A stretch of 64,000 nucleotides of DNA from Jonesia denitrificans DSM 20603 (GTDB taxonomy: Bacteria > Actinomycetota > Actinomycetes > Actinomycetales > Cellulomonadaceae). The DNA lies in contig NC_013174.1 of assembly GCF_000024065.1 (NCBI RefSeq), positions 2,232,001 through 2,296,000 on the forward strand, written 5' to 3'. Below are positions 1 to 8,037 of the stretch, one piece after another. Numbering within the stretch: position 1 is the first letter of the stretch; every line of letters starts with the position of its first letter. The notes beneath the pieces are model-generated. The model did no database searches and was not told the DNA's origin. It worked only from the letters and a program-made list of their open reading frames with translations. The translations under genes and the position numbers were made by a program.

Positions 1-960
1 TGCGTCAGCCAACGACGCCGTCGCGGTGGTCGTCGTGAACGCAGGGGCAGTCACTCGGGGGACATCGTCATCGTCGTCAGACAACAACGGGTTCTGTGGT
101 AGCGCAGGCAACTCCTCATCAAGGATGTCCTCACCACGCTCACGTGCTTCGTGGGCTGACTGGCGCAGTTCCACCCGCAACCCGTCCAAACCCATCTTCA
201 GCGCATCGTCAATTTCATGCACCAACTGTGCCAACGATTCCCGCTCAATGGTCAAGTGCCGTTTCCGGGGATTAATCATGGACAGCAATGCCTTATGAGC
301 ATTGCGGACAAGCTCATGAAGTGCCGTCAATTTGCGCTGCACCACGTGAACCTCGTAAGGGTCAGCTCCCTGTGCGTTCAGTTCCTTGAGATCGTCGCTG
401 ATGCGCTGGTAGAACGCTGCGAGTTCATAAGCCCGCCACATGGCCTGGTGGGCTTCTGCCCCACGCCGCTCATCACGTTCCGCAACCCGGTTGATCTGCG
501 CATACTCAAGCGCTGTGATCCGGTGAAACATCCGCTCCGAGGACTCTTCCTCGATCGCTGCCACATCGAACGGTTCACGAAGGTCCTGGGCACAATCGTT
601 GTAAAGAAACTGGTGCCCCACAAATAACATGGCAGGAACTAACAGCAACCACAGCGGAAACTGCTGAACCACAATAATGATGAGCAACGCCGCAGTCACA
701 ATGGTGACCGGTGTTTGCGCCGCATCAAGTGACCGGTACGTCTTTTCAAGCCGGTCACGCTGAAGCCAAGACTGCGCAAGACGCTGCGCGTCGTACGTCG
801 ACAGATGCGGTGACACAACATAATGCCGAGTACGCGACGGGTCGACGGTTTCAGCCCCGACCCGTTGATCTTTCACCTCGATCCATCGAGGAACAGAAAC
901 AACGACGCGACCGGCTCCGCCAATCGACGCCGTAGATTGTGGAGATGACGCGGATTCCAT
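1..960 (-). CDS. Unrecognised membrane protein, C-terminus cut by window edge
   Basis: The minus strand is open from an ATG at 960 to the left edge without a stop (320 codons), so the 3' end lies outside. The translation starts MESASSPQSTASIGG. Two adjacent hydrophobic stretches (around residues 90-130, containing TIVTAALLIIIVV and LWLLLVPAMLFVG) look like a membrane hairpin. A long charged helical region rich in Glu, Arg and Gln follows (EEESSERMFHRI onward), then an acidic stretch (LLSDDDDDVPR) near the edge. I do not recognise the family; the pattern suggests a membrane-anchored protein with a cytoplasmic coiled-coil tail. It lies 98 bp downstream of the DUF3027 gene on the same strand and may be co-transcribed with it. 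Confidence 0.75.
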   Translation of the reverse strand, partial: MESASSPQSTASIGGAGRVVVSVPRWIEVKDQRVGAETVDPSRTRHYVVSPHLSTYDAQRLAQSWLQRDRLEKTYRSLDAAQTPVTIVTAALLIIIVVQQFPLWLLLVPAMLFVGHQFLYNDCAQDLREPFDVAAIEEESSERMFHRITALEYAQINRVAERDERRGAEAHQAMWRAYELAAFYQRISDDLKELNAQGADPYEVHVVQRKLTALHELVRNAHKALLSMINPRKRHLTIERESLAQLVHEIDDALKMGLDGLRVELRQSAHEARERGEDILDEELPALPQNPLLSDDDDDVPRVTAPAFTTTTATASLADA

Positions 961-1058
961 TCCAGCCTCACATACTCGCTCACGGCACAAGCTCTTCATC
1001 CCTATATCGGCAGGGCCGCACAAAATATGAGGAACCCACGTGACGAGGGGGGAGACGG

Positions 1059-1838
1059 TTAGGAGGTTGTCACCTGTTCGATGGACTCCTCATCGATGAG
1101 GGGCGCGTTCGCCGGCCATTCAGAGACCCGGTGCGGCACATCGGTTTCAGAATGGGCGCCACAGCCATGACCTAACGCAACAACACGACCGTCATCAGGT
1201 GACCATTCGTTCGCGCACACCCCAAATACCTGCCCCAGGGTCCCTTGCAATGGGATGAGGAAACCACACGAGCCGCATCCTGCCGCAGACTGAAGCGAAC
1301 CAGCCGACCGTGGCCCCTGTTCCCCGCGATACCACCGCTCAGCAGCTTGTGCGCGCCCGTCTTCAGACAGCACACGAGCCCGGGCAAGAGCAAGTTCCTC
1401 AATCGCAACCCGGTCTTCGTCCTCGTTCCCGGTAGGTGTGTACCCCGGCGTTAGCCGAGGGTCACCCTCAACGAAGGGAAGGACATCTCCTGGTCCGATG
1501 TCACCAGGTTGCAACCGATCAGCCCACGGCAACCACGCTGGAGGTAGCAGTGCTCCCTCTCCAGGAAGAAGGGTCACCTCGCACACTGTCGCGGTCCTCG
1601 CTCGCGGTGCGCGCGCGAGGACCACTGTCCAGTTCCAGCCCACATATCCGCGCATTGTCGCCGCGAACTGTAACGCGGCGAGTCGTTCGCCTTCCATAAC
1701 AAGTCCTGCAAAGTCACCCACATCATCAGGGTGATCTGCCGCGTGAACAGCGGCGTCGCGGGCGAGCTCAACGGATTGGGCAAGGATTGCGTCCTGGCGC
1801 GGAGCCCGCGGTTTACGGGGAGCAGGAGGAGGTGTCAT
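1059..1838 (-). CDS. DUF3027 family protein
   Basis: The 259-residue protein matches the actinobacterial DUF3027 pattern: an N-terminal region with ARDAAVHAADHPDDVGDF, then a conserved core with MRGYVGWNWTVVLARAPRA and the segment LPPAWLPWADRLQPGDIGPGD. The C-terminal part carries four cysteines spaced like a metal site (C188, C191, C208, C226), including GCGSCGF. No signal peptide or membrane segment is visible, so it is probably cytoplasmic. It starts 6 bp after the cold-shock gene and is surely co-transcribed with it, a pairing commonly kept in actinobacteria. The biochemical function is unknown; a zinc-binding regulatory role is only an inference. Confidence 0.85.
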   Translation of the reverse strand: MTPPPAPRKPRAPRQDAILAQSVELARDAAVHAADHPDDVGDFAGLVMEGERLAALQFAATMRGYVGWNWTVVLARAPRARTATVCEVTLLPGEGALLPPAWLPWADRLQPGDIGPGDVLPFVEGDPRLTPGYTPTGNEDEDRVAIEELALARARVLSEDGRAQAAERWYRGEQGPRSAGSLQSAAGCGSCGFLIPLQGTLGQVFGVCANEWSPDDGRVVALGHGCGAHSETDVPHRVSEWPANAPLIDEESIEQVTTS

Positions 1839-1844
1839 GTGGTA

Positions 1845-2228
1845 TTAAGCCTCAAGAGAGTCAGCGATGGCACGGAGCACGTTCGCGGTTTTCGTGGCAG
1901 ATGCTTTGTCGGGGTACCGTCCACGACGGAGTTGGTTTCCCACCGCATCAAGAAGTTTGATGACGTCTTCAACAACGACAGCCATTTCGTCGGCTGGTTT
2001 CCGTGTTGCACGAACCACAGAGGGCGGTGGATCCAGGTAACGCACGGACAAGGCCTGGGGGCCTTTACGACCGTCGGCAACACCGTACTCGACTCGCGCA
2101 CCTGGTTTCGGAGCGGGCGCGTCAGTGGGCAGTGCTGTGGTGTGGAGGAACACCTGGTGACCATCGTCGCCTGTGATGAATCCAAACCCACGCTCTGCGT
2201 CGAAGAACTTGACCTTACCGGTTGGCAC
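1845..2228 (-). CDS. Cold-shock domain protein with C-terminal extension
   Basis: The first ~65 residues form a cold-shock (OB-fold) domain that binds single-stranded RNA or DNA: MPTGKVKFFDAERGFGFI includes the RNP1-like GFGFI, and QVFLHTTAL is RNP2-like. At 127 residues it is nearly twice the usual 65-70-residue CspA; the extra C-terminal ~60 residues (VVEDVIKLLDAVGNQLRRGRY and on) look helical, as in a subset of actinobacterial CspB-like proteins. It is the first gene of a leftward unit with DUF3027 and is divergent from the XPB helicase unit. Family assignment is firm; the role of the extension is unknown. Confidence 0.93.
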   Translation of the reverse strand: MPTGKVKFFDAERGFGFITGDDGHQVFLHTTALPTDAPAPKPGARVEYGVADGRKGPQALSVRYLDPPPSVVRATRKPADEMAVVVEDVIKLLDAVGNQLRRGRYPDKASATKTANVLRAIADSLEA

Positions 2229-2374
2229 GTCTACCTCTGTGTGGTGATTGGCGGAGGGTGTCTCCGCACTGGTCTGTCAAAACTACAGGATACCCCGTCC
2301 CTTGGATCACGTCGCTTGAGTTGTGCGTGGTTCGCTCACGGCGTGGACAAGTGGGAGAGTGTTTACCACATCTG

Positions 2375-2380
2375 TACAGT
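2375..2380 (+). promoter_or_regulatory. -10 element placing a leaderless start for the helicase-associated gene
   Basis: TACAGT sits 7 bases before the ATG at 2388, which would put the transcription start on or next to that ATG. No Shine-Dalgarno sequence precedes the ATG. A -35 match is poor. Leaderless mRNAs are common in actinobacteria; this site helps choose ATG 2388 over the far-upstream in-frame opening at 1731. Confidence 0.45.
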
Positions 2381-2387
2381 AGATGCG

Positions 2388-4856
2388 ATGGTGAGTTTTA
2401 TCGATGTGGTGCGCGGGATGGATCATGACGCCCTGGCCCGGCTATTCCATGCCCGCCCGGATGTCGCCTCTCCCTCCCCCGGAACCCTCACCTCGCTTGC
2501 CGCACGTGTCACCAGCCCAGGCAGCATTCGTCTGTGTTTATCCACGCTCTCACGCCCCTACCTTGACGTGCTCGAAGCAGTCGCAATTCTCCAATCCCTG
2601 CACGTGTCGACCGACGACGACACCATCGCCCACGCCCTCGACTCCCATGACGTCATCGGACCACGTGGACCGCTCACCCTTCGCACACTTCTTGACACTC
2701 TTGATGCACTCGCCCTCACCTACCCACACAATGCCCGTGGTGAGCGCCGCCTCGCACCAGGAGTTGCGGACGCACTAGGCCCCTTCCCCGCCGGATTCGG
2801 CCCTGCCGCCCCTGAAGGCTACAGCGGCCCCACCACCAAGAACGATCTCATCAGCGCGCTCAGTCCCGCTGTCCAGGATGATGCACTCACCGTGATTACC
2901 ACGTTGACGTGGGGGCCGCCTATTGCCCGAGTCCCCCGGGATCTGATGACACGCACCACCCTGACCCCCACCCATGCGGCGTTACGTGAACTTGTCGCCT
3001 GTGGGGCGCTCCTCACCCCCGAACCAGGAACTGTTGTCCTCGTCCGCGACCTCGCATTTGCTCTTCGTGATCACCGCACCCACCGTGGTTTGACGCCCTG
3101 GCCGGCCCACGCATCGTCAAGCCTGACACCCCACCCCCACACTCCTGCCGTCACGGCACCCCACACCGCGCTCACCTGTGCCACCCACGCACTTGACACC
3201 ATCCGCCATCTCGAACATCTCCTCACTGAGCTGGCGCACCGCCCTGCCGCAACGGTTCGCTCAGGCGCGCTGGCAGCGCGCGAGCTGAAACGGCTGAGTG
3301 AAGCCCTCGCCCAGCCCCCTGTCACCATTGCGCGGCTCCTTGAGGTGGGCTACGCGGCCCGGCTCCTTCGCCGCGATGACAATGAACCCCACGACATTCG
3401 CCCGACCCTTGCCGCCAAATCCTGGCTTGGACATGACACCCCCACCCGGTTCGCTGAGCTTGTGACCTGGTGGTTGGCCAGTTCGCGCACCACGTGGACA
3501 ATGATCGACGATGACGGGAAAGTCACCAGCGTCGTGGATCCTACCCGGCACGACCCGTGGGTGAGCACCACCAAGCAGCATCTTCTGACTGTCATGGACG
3601 CGGCAGGCAATGGCGCCACCCGTGGCCTCGTGGACGCCTGTTTGACGTGGTGCACACCGCGCCACACTGCACCGAGTGACATCATCACAGGGATCCTCGA
3701 TGAAGCCCGTTTCCTCGGTGTGGTCACAGACCACGTTCTTCTCCCGGGTCTTGCTGAACACGGGCCTGCGCAAGCCCTGACGGACGCGTTACCCCAGCCC
3801 GTCACCCAGTGCATTATTCAAGGTGACCTCACTGTTCTTGTTCCCGGGTTACCGGACCCAAGTTTGGACGATCTGCTCACTGCCTGCGCCGACATTGACT
3901 CACGTGCCAACGCAACCACTGGGCGATTCACCTCCGAGTCCATTGCCCGTGCGTTTGATCGCGGCTGGTCAAGCGAGTCACTACTCGCCCAGTTGACTCA
4001 GGTGTCCGTCACCGGGATTCCCCAACCGTTGGATTACCTGGTGCGGGATGTGGCGCGCCGCCATGGCAGTATCCGGGTGGGAGGGTTGGCCAGTTACGTG
4101 CGTTTAGCTGACGATGCGCTTGTTGCTGCAGTGCGTGCGTCACCGGCGTTACGCACAGCAGGGTTGTTCGAGTTGGCGCCCCGAGTTCTTGGCAGCGCGT
4201 TGCCGGTTGCTCACTTGGTGGGTTCGTTGCGTGATGCCGGGTTTTCCGTGGTGGTCGAGGACCATGCTGGCGCGATTGTGGTGGCGGACGATGTGCCTGT
4301 TCGCGGGTTCATTCCGGTGCGTGCTGTTGCTCGCCGTGGAGAGGCTCCCGAGGGGTTGCACGGGGTGGGGTCCGAACCGGTTGCTGCGGTGGCGTGGGCA
4401 CCAGTTACGGAGATCACCGACGGCCAAGTGGAGCAGCATACTCAGCTTGCGCGTGCTGTTCGGGCGGCGGAAGACGCGTCACTATCTCACGGGTACGGGG
4501 ATTCGCCTCGCCCAGAGGACCAGGAAGGCCCTGGGGTGAGTTCAGAGTCCTCATCGGACCCGGTCGATGGGAACACCGGGGGAGGCCGGTCGCCTCACGC
4601 GCACGGTCGCGACGGCACCAAGCACCTACATGAGGGTGCTGCGGTCGTGGGCGACCACGTGTTGCGGTTACGGGACGCGATCGACTCCGGAATGAATGTG
4701 GACATTGATCTTGTTGATTCACACGGGCAGATCACAACCCGCACTGTTCGCCCGTTGACCCTCGATTCTGGTCGGCTTCGTGTTCTTGACCCTGCCCGCG
4801 ATGTGGAACTGATCATCGCGGTTCACCGAATCGTTCATGTTCAGGAGACCTCATGA
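2388..4856 (+). CDS. Helicase-associated (XPB N-terminal-like) protein
   Basis: This 822-residue protein belongs to the actinobacterial helicase-associated family (XPB/Ssl2-like N-terminal domain) that is encoded just before a bacterial XPB helicase. It starts MVSFIDVVRGMDHDALARLF. Leu/Ala-rich winged-helix-like segments fill the first 400 residues, and a DNA-binding-like region with YLVRDVARRHGSIRVGGLASYVR lies near residues 545-570. The C-terminal ~150 residues are charged and probably flexible, ending in a small WYL-like fold (NVDIDLVDSHGQITTRTVRPLTL). No Walker motif is present, so it is not itself an ATPase. It overlaps the XPB gene by 4 bp, which suggests coupled translation and a physical partnership. 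ATG 2388 was chosen because the upstream open frame runs antisense through the cold-shock gene and a good -10 lies 7 bases before 2388. Confidence 0.85.
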   Translation: MVSFIDVVRGMDHDALARLFHARPDVASPSPGTLTSLAARVTSPGSIRLCLSTLSRPYLDVLEAVAILQSLHVSTDDDTIAHALDSHDVIGPRGPLTLRTLLDTLDALALTYPHNARGERRLAPGVADALGPFPAGFGPAAPEGYSGPTTKNDLISALSPAVQDDALTVITTLTWGPPIARVPRDLMTRTTLTPTHAALRELVACGALLTPEPGTVVLVRDLAFALRDHRTHRGLTPWPAHASSSLTPHPHTPAVTAPHTALTCATHALDTIRHLEHLLTELAHRPAATVRSGALAARELKRLSEALAQPPVTIARLLEVGYAARLLRRDDNEPHDIRPTLAAKSWLGHDTPTRFAELVTWWLASSRTTWTMIDDDGKVTSVVDPTRHDPWVSTTKQHLLTVMDAAGNGATRGLVDACLTWCTPRHTAPSDIITGILDEARFLGVVTDHVLLPGLAEHGPAQALTDALPQPVTQCIIQGDLTVLVPGLPDPSLDDLLTACADIDSRANATTGRFTSESIARAFDRGWSSESLLAQLTQVSVTGIPQPLDYLVRDVARRHGSIRVGGLASYVRLADDALVAAVRASPALRTAGLFELAPRVLGSALPVAHLVGSLRDAGFSVVVEDHAGAIVVADDVPVRGFIPVRAVARRGEAPEGLHGVGSEPVAAVAWAPVTEITDGQVEQHTQLARAVRAAEDASLSHGYGDSPRPEDQEGPGVSSESSSDPVDGNTGGGRSPHAHGRDGTKHLHEGAAVVGDHVLRLRDAIDSGMNVDIDLVDSHGQITTRTVRPLTLDSGRLRVLDPARDVELIIAVHRIVHVQETS

Positions 4857-6529
4857 CTGATGGCCCCCTCATTGTCCAAAGTGATAAGTCACTCTTGTTG
4901 GATGTGGCGCATCCGCTGGCTGATGACGCTCGCCGCGCGATCGCCCCGTTCGCAGAGTTGGAGCGGGCGCCTGAGCATATCCACACGTATCGGCTGACAC
5001 CATTGGGGTTGTGGAACGCGCGGGCTGCTGGCATGGACGCGGAGTCGGCTGTCAATGTCCTCATCACCTACTCGCGTTTTCCAGTCCCTCACAGCGTGTT
5101 GGTGGACATCGCGGAAACGATGGCCAGGTACGGTCGCCTTACCTTGATGCACCATCCCACCCATGGGTTAGTTCTTCGGTCCACTGATCCTGCAGTGTTG
5201 GCAGAAATTACTGCTGCGGCTCGGACAAAAAAGTACTTGGGTCAGCGTGTGGATGACGACACGGTGGTTGTGCACCCTTCAGACCGGGGAAATGTGAAGC
5301 AGGCACTGATCAAACTGGGATGGCCTGCTGATGATCAGGCCGGCTACGTGAACGGTGAAGCACACCCCATCACGTTGACCCGTGATGATCCGCGTACCCA
5401 CACGTCATGGGATTTACGCCCGTACCAGCAGCATGCGACTGATGCGTTTACCTCTGGTGGTTCGGGGGTTGTGGTGTTGCCGTGCGGGGCGGGGAAAACC
5501 CTCGTGGGTGCCGCAGCGATGGCGAACATTTCCACAACAACACTCATTTTGGTGACCAATACTGTCTCAGCCCGGCAGTGGCGGACTGAACTCCTTGCCC
5601 GTACGAGCCTCACTGAGGACGAAATTGGGGAGTATTCGGGAACAACAAAAGAGATTCGCCCAGTCACGATTGCGACTTATCAAGTCCTGACTTCGCGACG
5701 CAAGGGTGCTTACACTCACCTGGATCTGTTTGGGGCTCGCGACTGGGGTCTGATCATTTACGACGAGGTCCACCTATTGCCGGCACCTGTGTTCCGGATG
5801 ACTGCGGACCTCCAAGCGCGTAGGCGCCTTGGTCTGACCGCTACCCTGGTGCGCGAGGACGGTCGGGAAGACGAAGTGTTCTCCCTCATTGGCCCCAAAC
5901 GGTATGACGCACCGTGGAAAGACATTGAAGCGCAAGGGTATATCGCCCCGGCTGATTGCACAGAGATCAGATTCACGTTGTCCAACGCGGAACGGCTGAC
6001 GTACGCCACTGCTGAACCGGATGACAAGTATCGGTTTGCTGCGAGCGCCCCGGCAAAAACACACATTGTGGAGCACATTGTGGCTCAGCATGCGGGGGAA
6101 CCCACTCTTGTCATCGGGCAATATTTGGACCAGTTAGAGGATATTGCTCAGCGGCTTGACGCACCGCTCATCACAGGGAAAACACCGGTCAAGGAACGAC
6201 AGCGGCTTTTCGATGCGTTTCGTGCTGGGGAGTTGACCACTCTTGTCGTGTCGAAGGTGGCGAACTTTTCCTTGGATCTGCCTGAGGCGACGATTGCCGT
6301 ACAGGTGTCGGGGTCGTTTGGTTCCCGGCAGGAAGAAGCTCAGCGGTTGGGGCGCATTATGCGCCCGAAAGCTGATGGACGACGCGCCCATTTCTACACG
6401 ATTGTGGCCCGGGACACGGTGGACCAAGATTTTGCAGCGCATCGGCAGCGGTTCTTGGCGGAACAGGGGTATGCGTACACGATTGTTGATGCGGACATTG
6501 ACTCGCAGGAGTCCGCGTCGGACACGTAA
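4853..6529 (+). CDS. XPB/Rad25-type DNA repair helicase
   Basis: A 558-residue superfamily 2 DNA helicase of the bacterial XPB group. Residues 1-180 form the damage-recognition-like N-terminal domain. The RecA-like core has Walker A PCGAGKTL (210-217), the DEVH box (304-307), GLTAT (327-331), the RED signature of XPB (334-336) and motif VI QRLGRIMRP near residue 498. Eukaryotic and archaeal XPB unwinds DNA in nucleotide excision repair and transcription initiation; bacterial homologues have 3'-5' helicase activity, and their cellular role is less clear. It is translationally coupled to the preceding helicase-associated gene. All catalytic motifs look intact. Confidence 0.95.
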   Translation: MTDGPLIVQSDKSLLLDVAHPLADDARRAIAPFAELERAPEHIHTYRLTPLGLWNARAAGMDAESAVNVLITYSRFPVPHSVLVDIAETMARYGRLTLMHHPTHGLVLRSTDPAVLAEITAAARTKKYLGQRVDDDTVVVHPSDRGNVKQALIKLGWPADDQAGYVNGEAHPITLTRDDPRTHTSWDLRPYQQHATDAFTSGGSGVVVLPCGAGKTLVGAAAMANISTTTLILVTNTVSARQWRTELLARTSLTEDEIGEYSGTTKEIRPVTIATYQVLTSRRKGAYTHLDLFGARDWGLIIYDEVHLLPAPVFRMTADLQARRRLGLTATLVREDGREDEVFSLIGPKRYDAPWKDIEAQGYIAPADCTEIRFTLSNAERLTYATAEPDDKYRFAASAPAKTHIVEHIVAQHAGEPTLVIGQYLDQLEDIAQRLDAPLITGKTPVKERQRLFDAFRAGELTTLVVSKVANFSLDLPEATIAVQVSGSFGSRQEEAQRLGRIMRPKADGRRAHFYTIVARDTVDQDFAAHRQRFLAEQGYAYTIVDADIDSQESASDT

Positions 6530-6583
6530 CGTCCCTTGTCAGGTGCCGCAGGTTGCGAAGCTTCTGGTGTGGTTCAGGCGAGG

Positions 6584-6603
6584 CACCCCCACAAGTGGGG
6601 GTG
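6584..6603 (+). terminator. Perfect hairpin after the XPB gene, overlapping the next promoter
   Basis: CACCCCCAC at 6584-6592 pairs with GTGGGGGTG at 6595-6603, giving an 8-bp stem with a CAAG tetraloop. It lies 54 bp past the helicase stop and could end its transcript, though no T-run follows. It also covers the place where a -35 box for the NYN gene would be expected, so it may instead be an operator. Confidence 0.5.
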
Positions 6604-6610
6604 TTCGCCG

Positions 6611-6616
6611 TAGACT
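6611..6616 (+). promoter_or_regulatory. -10 element giving a leaderless NYN-gene start
   Basis: TAGACT is followed after 6 bases by the ATG at 6623. There is no Shine-Dalgarno sequence before this ATG, so a leaderless transcript starting at or just before the A is likely. Confidence 0.5.
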
Positions 6617-6622
6617 CGCAGT

Positions 6623-7201
6623 ATGTCAAGTACATATATTCACGGTGAGCGGCCAACCTACCTCCTTGTTGATGGGGAGAATATTGACGCGACTCTCGGC
6701 ATGAACGTGCTGGGGCACCGCCCAAATCCTGATGAACGTCCCCGGTGGGACCGTATCTCTGAATTTGCCCGCGAATTGTGGGGGCAATCTGTCACAAAAC
6801 TATTTTTCCTGAACGCCTCTTCTGGGCAAATGCCGATGCCTTTTGTTCAGGCACTGCTTGCCATGGATTACCGGCCGATCCCGTTGTCTGGTGAGAACCA
6901 CGAAAAAGTTGTGGACATGGGTATTCAGCGGACTCTCGATGCGATTCGTGACCGTGACGCTGATGTTCTTCTGGCCAGTCATGACGGTGATTTCATCCCC
7001 CAAATTGAGGCCCTACTTGACGGCACCCGCAAGGTGGGTTTGCTGTGCTTCCGCGAGTTTGTCAATGCGCAGATGGCGCAACTTGAGGACAAAGGGTTGA
7101 CGTTCTACGACCTGGAAGACGCAGTGGGTGCGTTCAACACCCCGCTTCCACGAGTTCGGATCATCCCAATCAGCGAGTTCAACCCAGAACGTTTCATCTA
7201 A
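6623..7201 (+). CDS. NYN-domain (LabA/DUF88-like) putative ribonuclease
   Basis: The 192-residue protein has the NYN/PIN-like layout: VDGENI near residue 18 supplies the first acidic site, KVVDMGIQRTLDAI near 94-108 the second, and LLASHDGDFIPQIEAL near 114-130 the third cluster. NYN domains are metal-dependent RNases or tRNA/RNA-processing nucleases related to the PIN fold. No membrane segment or signal is seen, so it should act in the cytoplasm. A hairpin follows the gene. The start at ATG 6623 fits the adjacent -10 box. No antitoxin-like neighbour is present, so it is unlikely to be a toxin of a toxin-antitoxin pair. Confidence 0.88.
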   Translation: MSSTYIHGERPTYLLVDGENIDATLGMNVLGHRPNPDERPRWDRISEFARELWGQSVTKLFFLNASSGQMPMPFVQALLAMDYRPIPLSGENHEKVVDMGIQRTLDAIRDRDADVLLASHDGDFIPQIEALLDGTRKVGLLCFREFVNAQMAQLEDKGLTFYDLEDAVGAFNTPLPRVRIIPISEFNPERFI

Positions 7202-7221
7202 CACCACCGTATTGCCTTCAC

Positions 7222-7253
7222 TGGGCGGGATGCTTGACAGAGCAACCCGCCCA
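7222..7253 (+). terminator. Terminator hairpin after the NYN gene
   Basis: TGGGCGGG at 7222-7229 pairs with CCCGCCCA at 7246-7253; inside, TGCT (7231-7234) pairs with AGCA (7241-7244). This GC-rich hairpin separates the NYN gene from the two-component pair. It lacks a strong T-run, as is usual in actinobacteria. Confidence 0.65.
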
Positions 7254-7312
7254 TCGGTGTCTTATCAGAACCCTCCCAGGCGATCCACAGCCACAGGGTG
7301 CATGCTAGAGAC

Positions 7313-8023
7313 ATGAGTGAAGCGCGCCTGGTCGTTGTTGATGACGAACCGAACATCCGAGAGCTACTCGCAACCTCTTTGCGGTTCGCGGGGTTTGAAG
7401 TGTTCGCCGCAGCCGACGGATTATCAGCCATCCAACTCATCACCGACACAACCCCTGACCTCGTCGTCCTTGACGTGATGCTGCCCGACCTCGATGGTTT
7501 CGAAGTCACTCGGCGCCTTCGGAGCAAAGACATACACAGTCCCGTGCTCTTCCTCACCGCCAAAGATGACACCCAAGACAAAGTGATGGGCTTAACCGTC
7601 GGCGGCGACGACTACGTGACAAAACCCTTCAGCCTCGAAGAAGTTGTTGCCCGCATCCGTGCGATCCTTCGACGCACCAACCACCAAATCGACGACAACG
7701 ACGCTGTCTTGTCCTACGCAGACCTTGACATGGACGAAGACTCACATGAAGTCCGCAGGGCGGGGGTTGTGGTTGACCTCTCTCCTACCGAATTTAAGCT
7801 CCTGCGCTACCTGATGTTGAACTCAGGGCGCGTTCTGTCAAAACAGCAAATCCTCGACCACGTGTGGGACTACGACTGGGGTGGCGACGCGAACATCGTC
7901 GAGTCCTACATTTCTTACCTGCGCCGCAAAATTGATGCCGTCACCCAACCAGACGGCTCCCCCGTCCAGCCTCTCATCCACACCAAACGTGGAGTTGGCT
8001 ACATGCTGCGCAAACCCCGGTAA
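7313..8023 (+). CDS. OmpR/PhoP-type response regulator
   Basis: A 236-residue DNA-binding response regulator closely resembling mycobacterial PhoP. The receiver domain (1-120) has the acidic pair D10-D11, phospho-acceptor D54 in VVLDVMLPD, and K104 in YVTKPF. The C-terminal winged helix shows LSPTEFKLLRYLMLNSGRVLS and NIVESYISYLRRKID and ends in HTKRGVGYMLRKPR. ATG 7313 was chosen over the GTG/ATG 15 bases upstream because the family begins near VVVDDEP and a weak -10-like CATGCT lies 6 bases before it. The cognate histidine kinase follows 14 bp downstream. The stimulus is unknown; in mycobacteria PhoPR responds to pH and controls envelope lipids, which need not hold here. Confidence 0.93.
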   Translation: MSEARLVVVDDEPNIRELLATSLRFAGFEVFAAADGLSAIQLITDTTPDLVVLDVMLPDLDGFEVTRRLRSKDIHSPVLFLTAKDDTQDKVMGLTVGGDDYVTKPFSLEEVVARIRAILRRTNHQIDDNDAVLSYADLDMDEDSHEVRRAGVVVDLSPTEFKLLRYLMLNSGRVLSKQQILDHVWDYDWGGDANIVESYISYLRRKIDAVTQPDGSPVQPLIHTKRGVGYMLRKPR

Positions 8024-8037
8024 CTGGGCGGCACACA

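Noticed and set aside
1731-2387. In-frame 219-codon upstream extension of the helicase-associated gene
   Set aside because: It lies wholly antisense to the cold-shock and DUF3027 genes, reads as non-protein-like (many Cys, Trp, Arg), and a good leaderless start is present at 2388.
3261-3814. Minus-strand frames of 154-170 codons inside the helicase-associated gene
   Set aside because: They are antisense shadows of a high-GC reading frame.
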